6,264 bases of DNA from the NCBI GenBank assembly GCA_027031185.1, contig JALVEF010000549.1:1-6264 (forward strand), in the 5' to 3' direction. A program made the translations under genes and the position numbers. The notes beneath the pieces are model-generated. The model was not told the origin of the DNA. It made no database searches and saw only the letters and a program-made list of their open reading frames with translations. Position 1 is the first letter of the stretch. Every line of letters begins with the position of its first letter. Shown in pieces: positions 5,776 to 6,264 of this stretch. The DNA comes from Saprospiraceae bacterium. Lineage in GTDB: Bacteria > Bacteroidota > Bacteroidia > Chitinophagales > Saprospiraceae.

Positions 5776-5879
5776 GCGGTCAAAGGTCCAGGGTAAACGG
5801 CAAACGGGTTCAACGCTCCGCGTTGATAGGATTGAGACAGGGTAGCGGTGGGGGCCATTCAACAAAAAGTATTCAACGT

Positions 5880-5982
5880 CCCGCCCTTACTTGCCCAAAG
5901 TGCGTAGCAAATGGCCTTCATCATACAAAAATCCTGTACGGAAGATCCAAAGCCAAAATCAAGCAAAGCAAGTAAGTGTGGG
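5880..5982. repeat. 103-bp element with inverted ends, copy 2
   Basis: Ends CCCGCCCTTACTTGC (5880-5894) and GCAAGTAAGTGTGGG (5968-5982); one substitution in each arm breaks the perfect pairing seen in copies 1 and 3. The interior is nearly identical to copy 3. Confidence 0.75.
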
Positions 5983-6086
5983 ACGGTCAAAGGTCCAGGG
6001 TAAACGGCAAACGGGTTCAACGCTCCGCGTTGATAGGATTGAGACAGGGTAGCGGTGGGTGCCATTCAACACAAAGTATTCAACGT

Positions 6087-6189
6087 CCCGCACTTACTTG
6101 CCCAAAGTGCGTAGCAAATGGCCTTCATCATACAAAAATCCTGTACGGAAGATCTAAAGCCAAAATCAAGCAAAGCAAGTAAGTGCGGG
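6087..6189. repeat. 103-bp element with inverted ends, copy 3
   Basis: Ends CCCGCACTTACTTGC (6087-6101) and GCAAGTAAGTGCGGG (6175-6189) are perfectly inverted. It differs from copy 2 at three positions. Confidence 0.75.
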
Positions 6190-6231
6190 GCAATTCAACG
6201 CGACAGCGATTCAACACGAAGTATTCAACGT

Positions 6232-6264
6232 CCCGCAATTACTTGCCCCAAAAGCGGAGCAAAT
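6232..6264. repeat. 103-bp element, copy 4, cut by window edge
   Basis: Begins CCCGCAATTACTTGCCCC and continues into AAAAGCGGAGCAAAT, matching the left third of copy 1. The array therefore continues to the right of the window. Confidence 0.7.

Larger units (their letters stand above)
5673..6264. repeat. Tandem array of 207-bp units carrying inverted-ended elements (continues past window edge)
   Basis: The motif GTCCCGC recurs at 5671, 5878, 6085 and 6230, giving spacings of 207, 207 and 145 bp. Each full unit is a 103-bp element plus a 104-bp linker. The units 5776-5982 and 5983-6189 differ at only 6 of 207 positions by my count. The last linker is shortened to 42 bp by internal loss, and the fourth element is cut by the window edge. 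The linker contains a small CAACGC-TCC-GCGTTG hairpin and several ATTCAAC motifs. The period is a multiple of three, so open frames of 68 codons repeat on both strands, but each is closed by a stop in every unit and none has gene-like features. I see no protein-coding or RNA gene in 5486-6264. Confidence 0.85.

Noticed and set aside
5809..5841. A CRISPR-like repeat (GTTCAACGCTCCGCGTTGA...GATTGAGAC) in the array linker
   Set aside because: It has a hairpin and an ATTGAGAC end like some CRISPR repeats, but it recurs only once per 207-bp unit and the sequence between copies is itself repeated, not unique spacers. No cas gene is visible.
5867..6231. Integron attC sites suggested by ATTCAAC motifs (fits RYYYAAC)
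   Set aside because: No matching GTTRRRY partner sites at attC spacing, no cassette genes and no integrase.

Overview
The window looks like a chromosomal segment of a member of the Bacteroidota. Three things point there: a secreted protein ending in a type IX secretion (T9SS) type A sorting domain, promoter boxes of the TAnnTTTG type rather than sigma70 boxes, and the absence of Shine-Dalgarno sequences. I cannot place it more finely than the phylum with confidence.

Layout. Positions 2-658 (+) hold the 3' part of an ABC transporter ATPase resembling the oligopeptide/dipeptide/nickel group, cut by the left edge. Positions 659-952 are a convergent intergenic stretch with two palindromic mobile-element remnants (666-828 and 837-894) and an intrinsic terminator for the minus strand. 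Three minus-strand genes follow. In transcription order they are waaA (Kdo transferase, 5485-4220), rfaE1/hldA (heptose-7-phosphate kinase, 4036-3047) and a 651-residue T9SS-exported surface or secreted protein (2908-953). The last has a clear promoter of its own, and rfaE1 has a -7 box of its own. A third copy of the palindromic element sits between waaA and rfaE1. From 5486 to the right edge there is no convincing gene: the waaA leader with hairpins and a perfect 20-bp palindrome, then a tandem array of 207-bp units, each containing a 103-bp element with 15-bp inverted ends.

How the genes fit together. WaaA and RfaE1 both serve the lipid A / inner-core part of lipopolysaccharide: WaaA adds Kdo to lipid A precursor, and RfaE1 makes the bisphosphate precursor of ADP-heptose. 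The neighbouring T9SS cargo is exported to the cell surface. Type A sorting-domain proteins are in several species attached to a form of LPS, so the neighbourhood is thematically consistent, but nothing in the sequence proves a functional link.

Most interesting signal. The palindromic elements begin with GTAACTGTTTAG and end with its complement. One is flanked by a perfect 8-bp direct repeat (AAAAAAAC) and another by an 8-bp repeat with one mismatch (TGCCCACC/TGTCCACC). GTAA ends with 8-bp target duplications are the hallmarks of IS66-family insertion sequences, so I infer a family of transposase-less miniature elements (MITEs) mobilised by an IS66-type transposase. I found no evidence of a wholly new multi-gene system.
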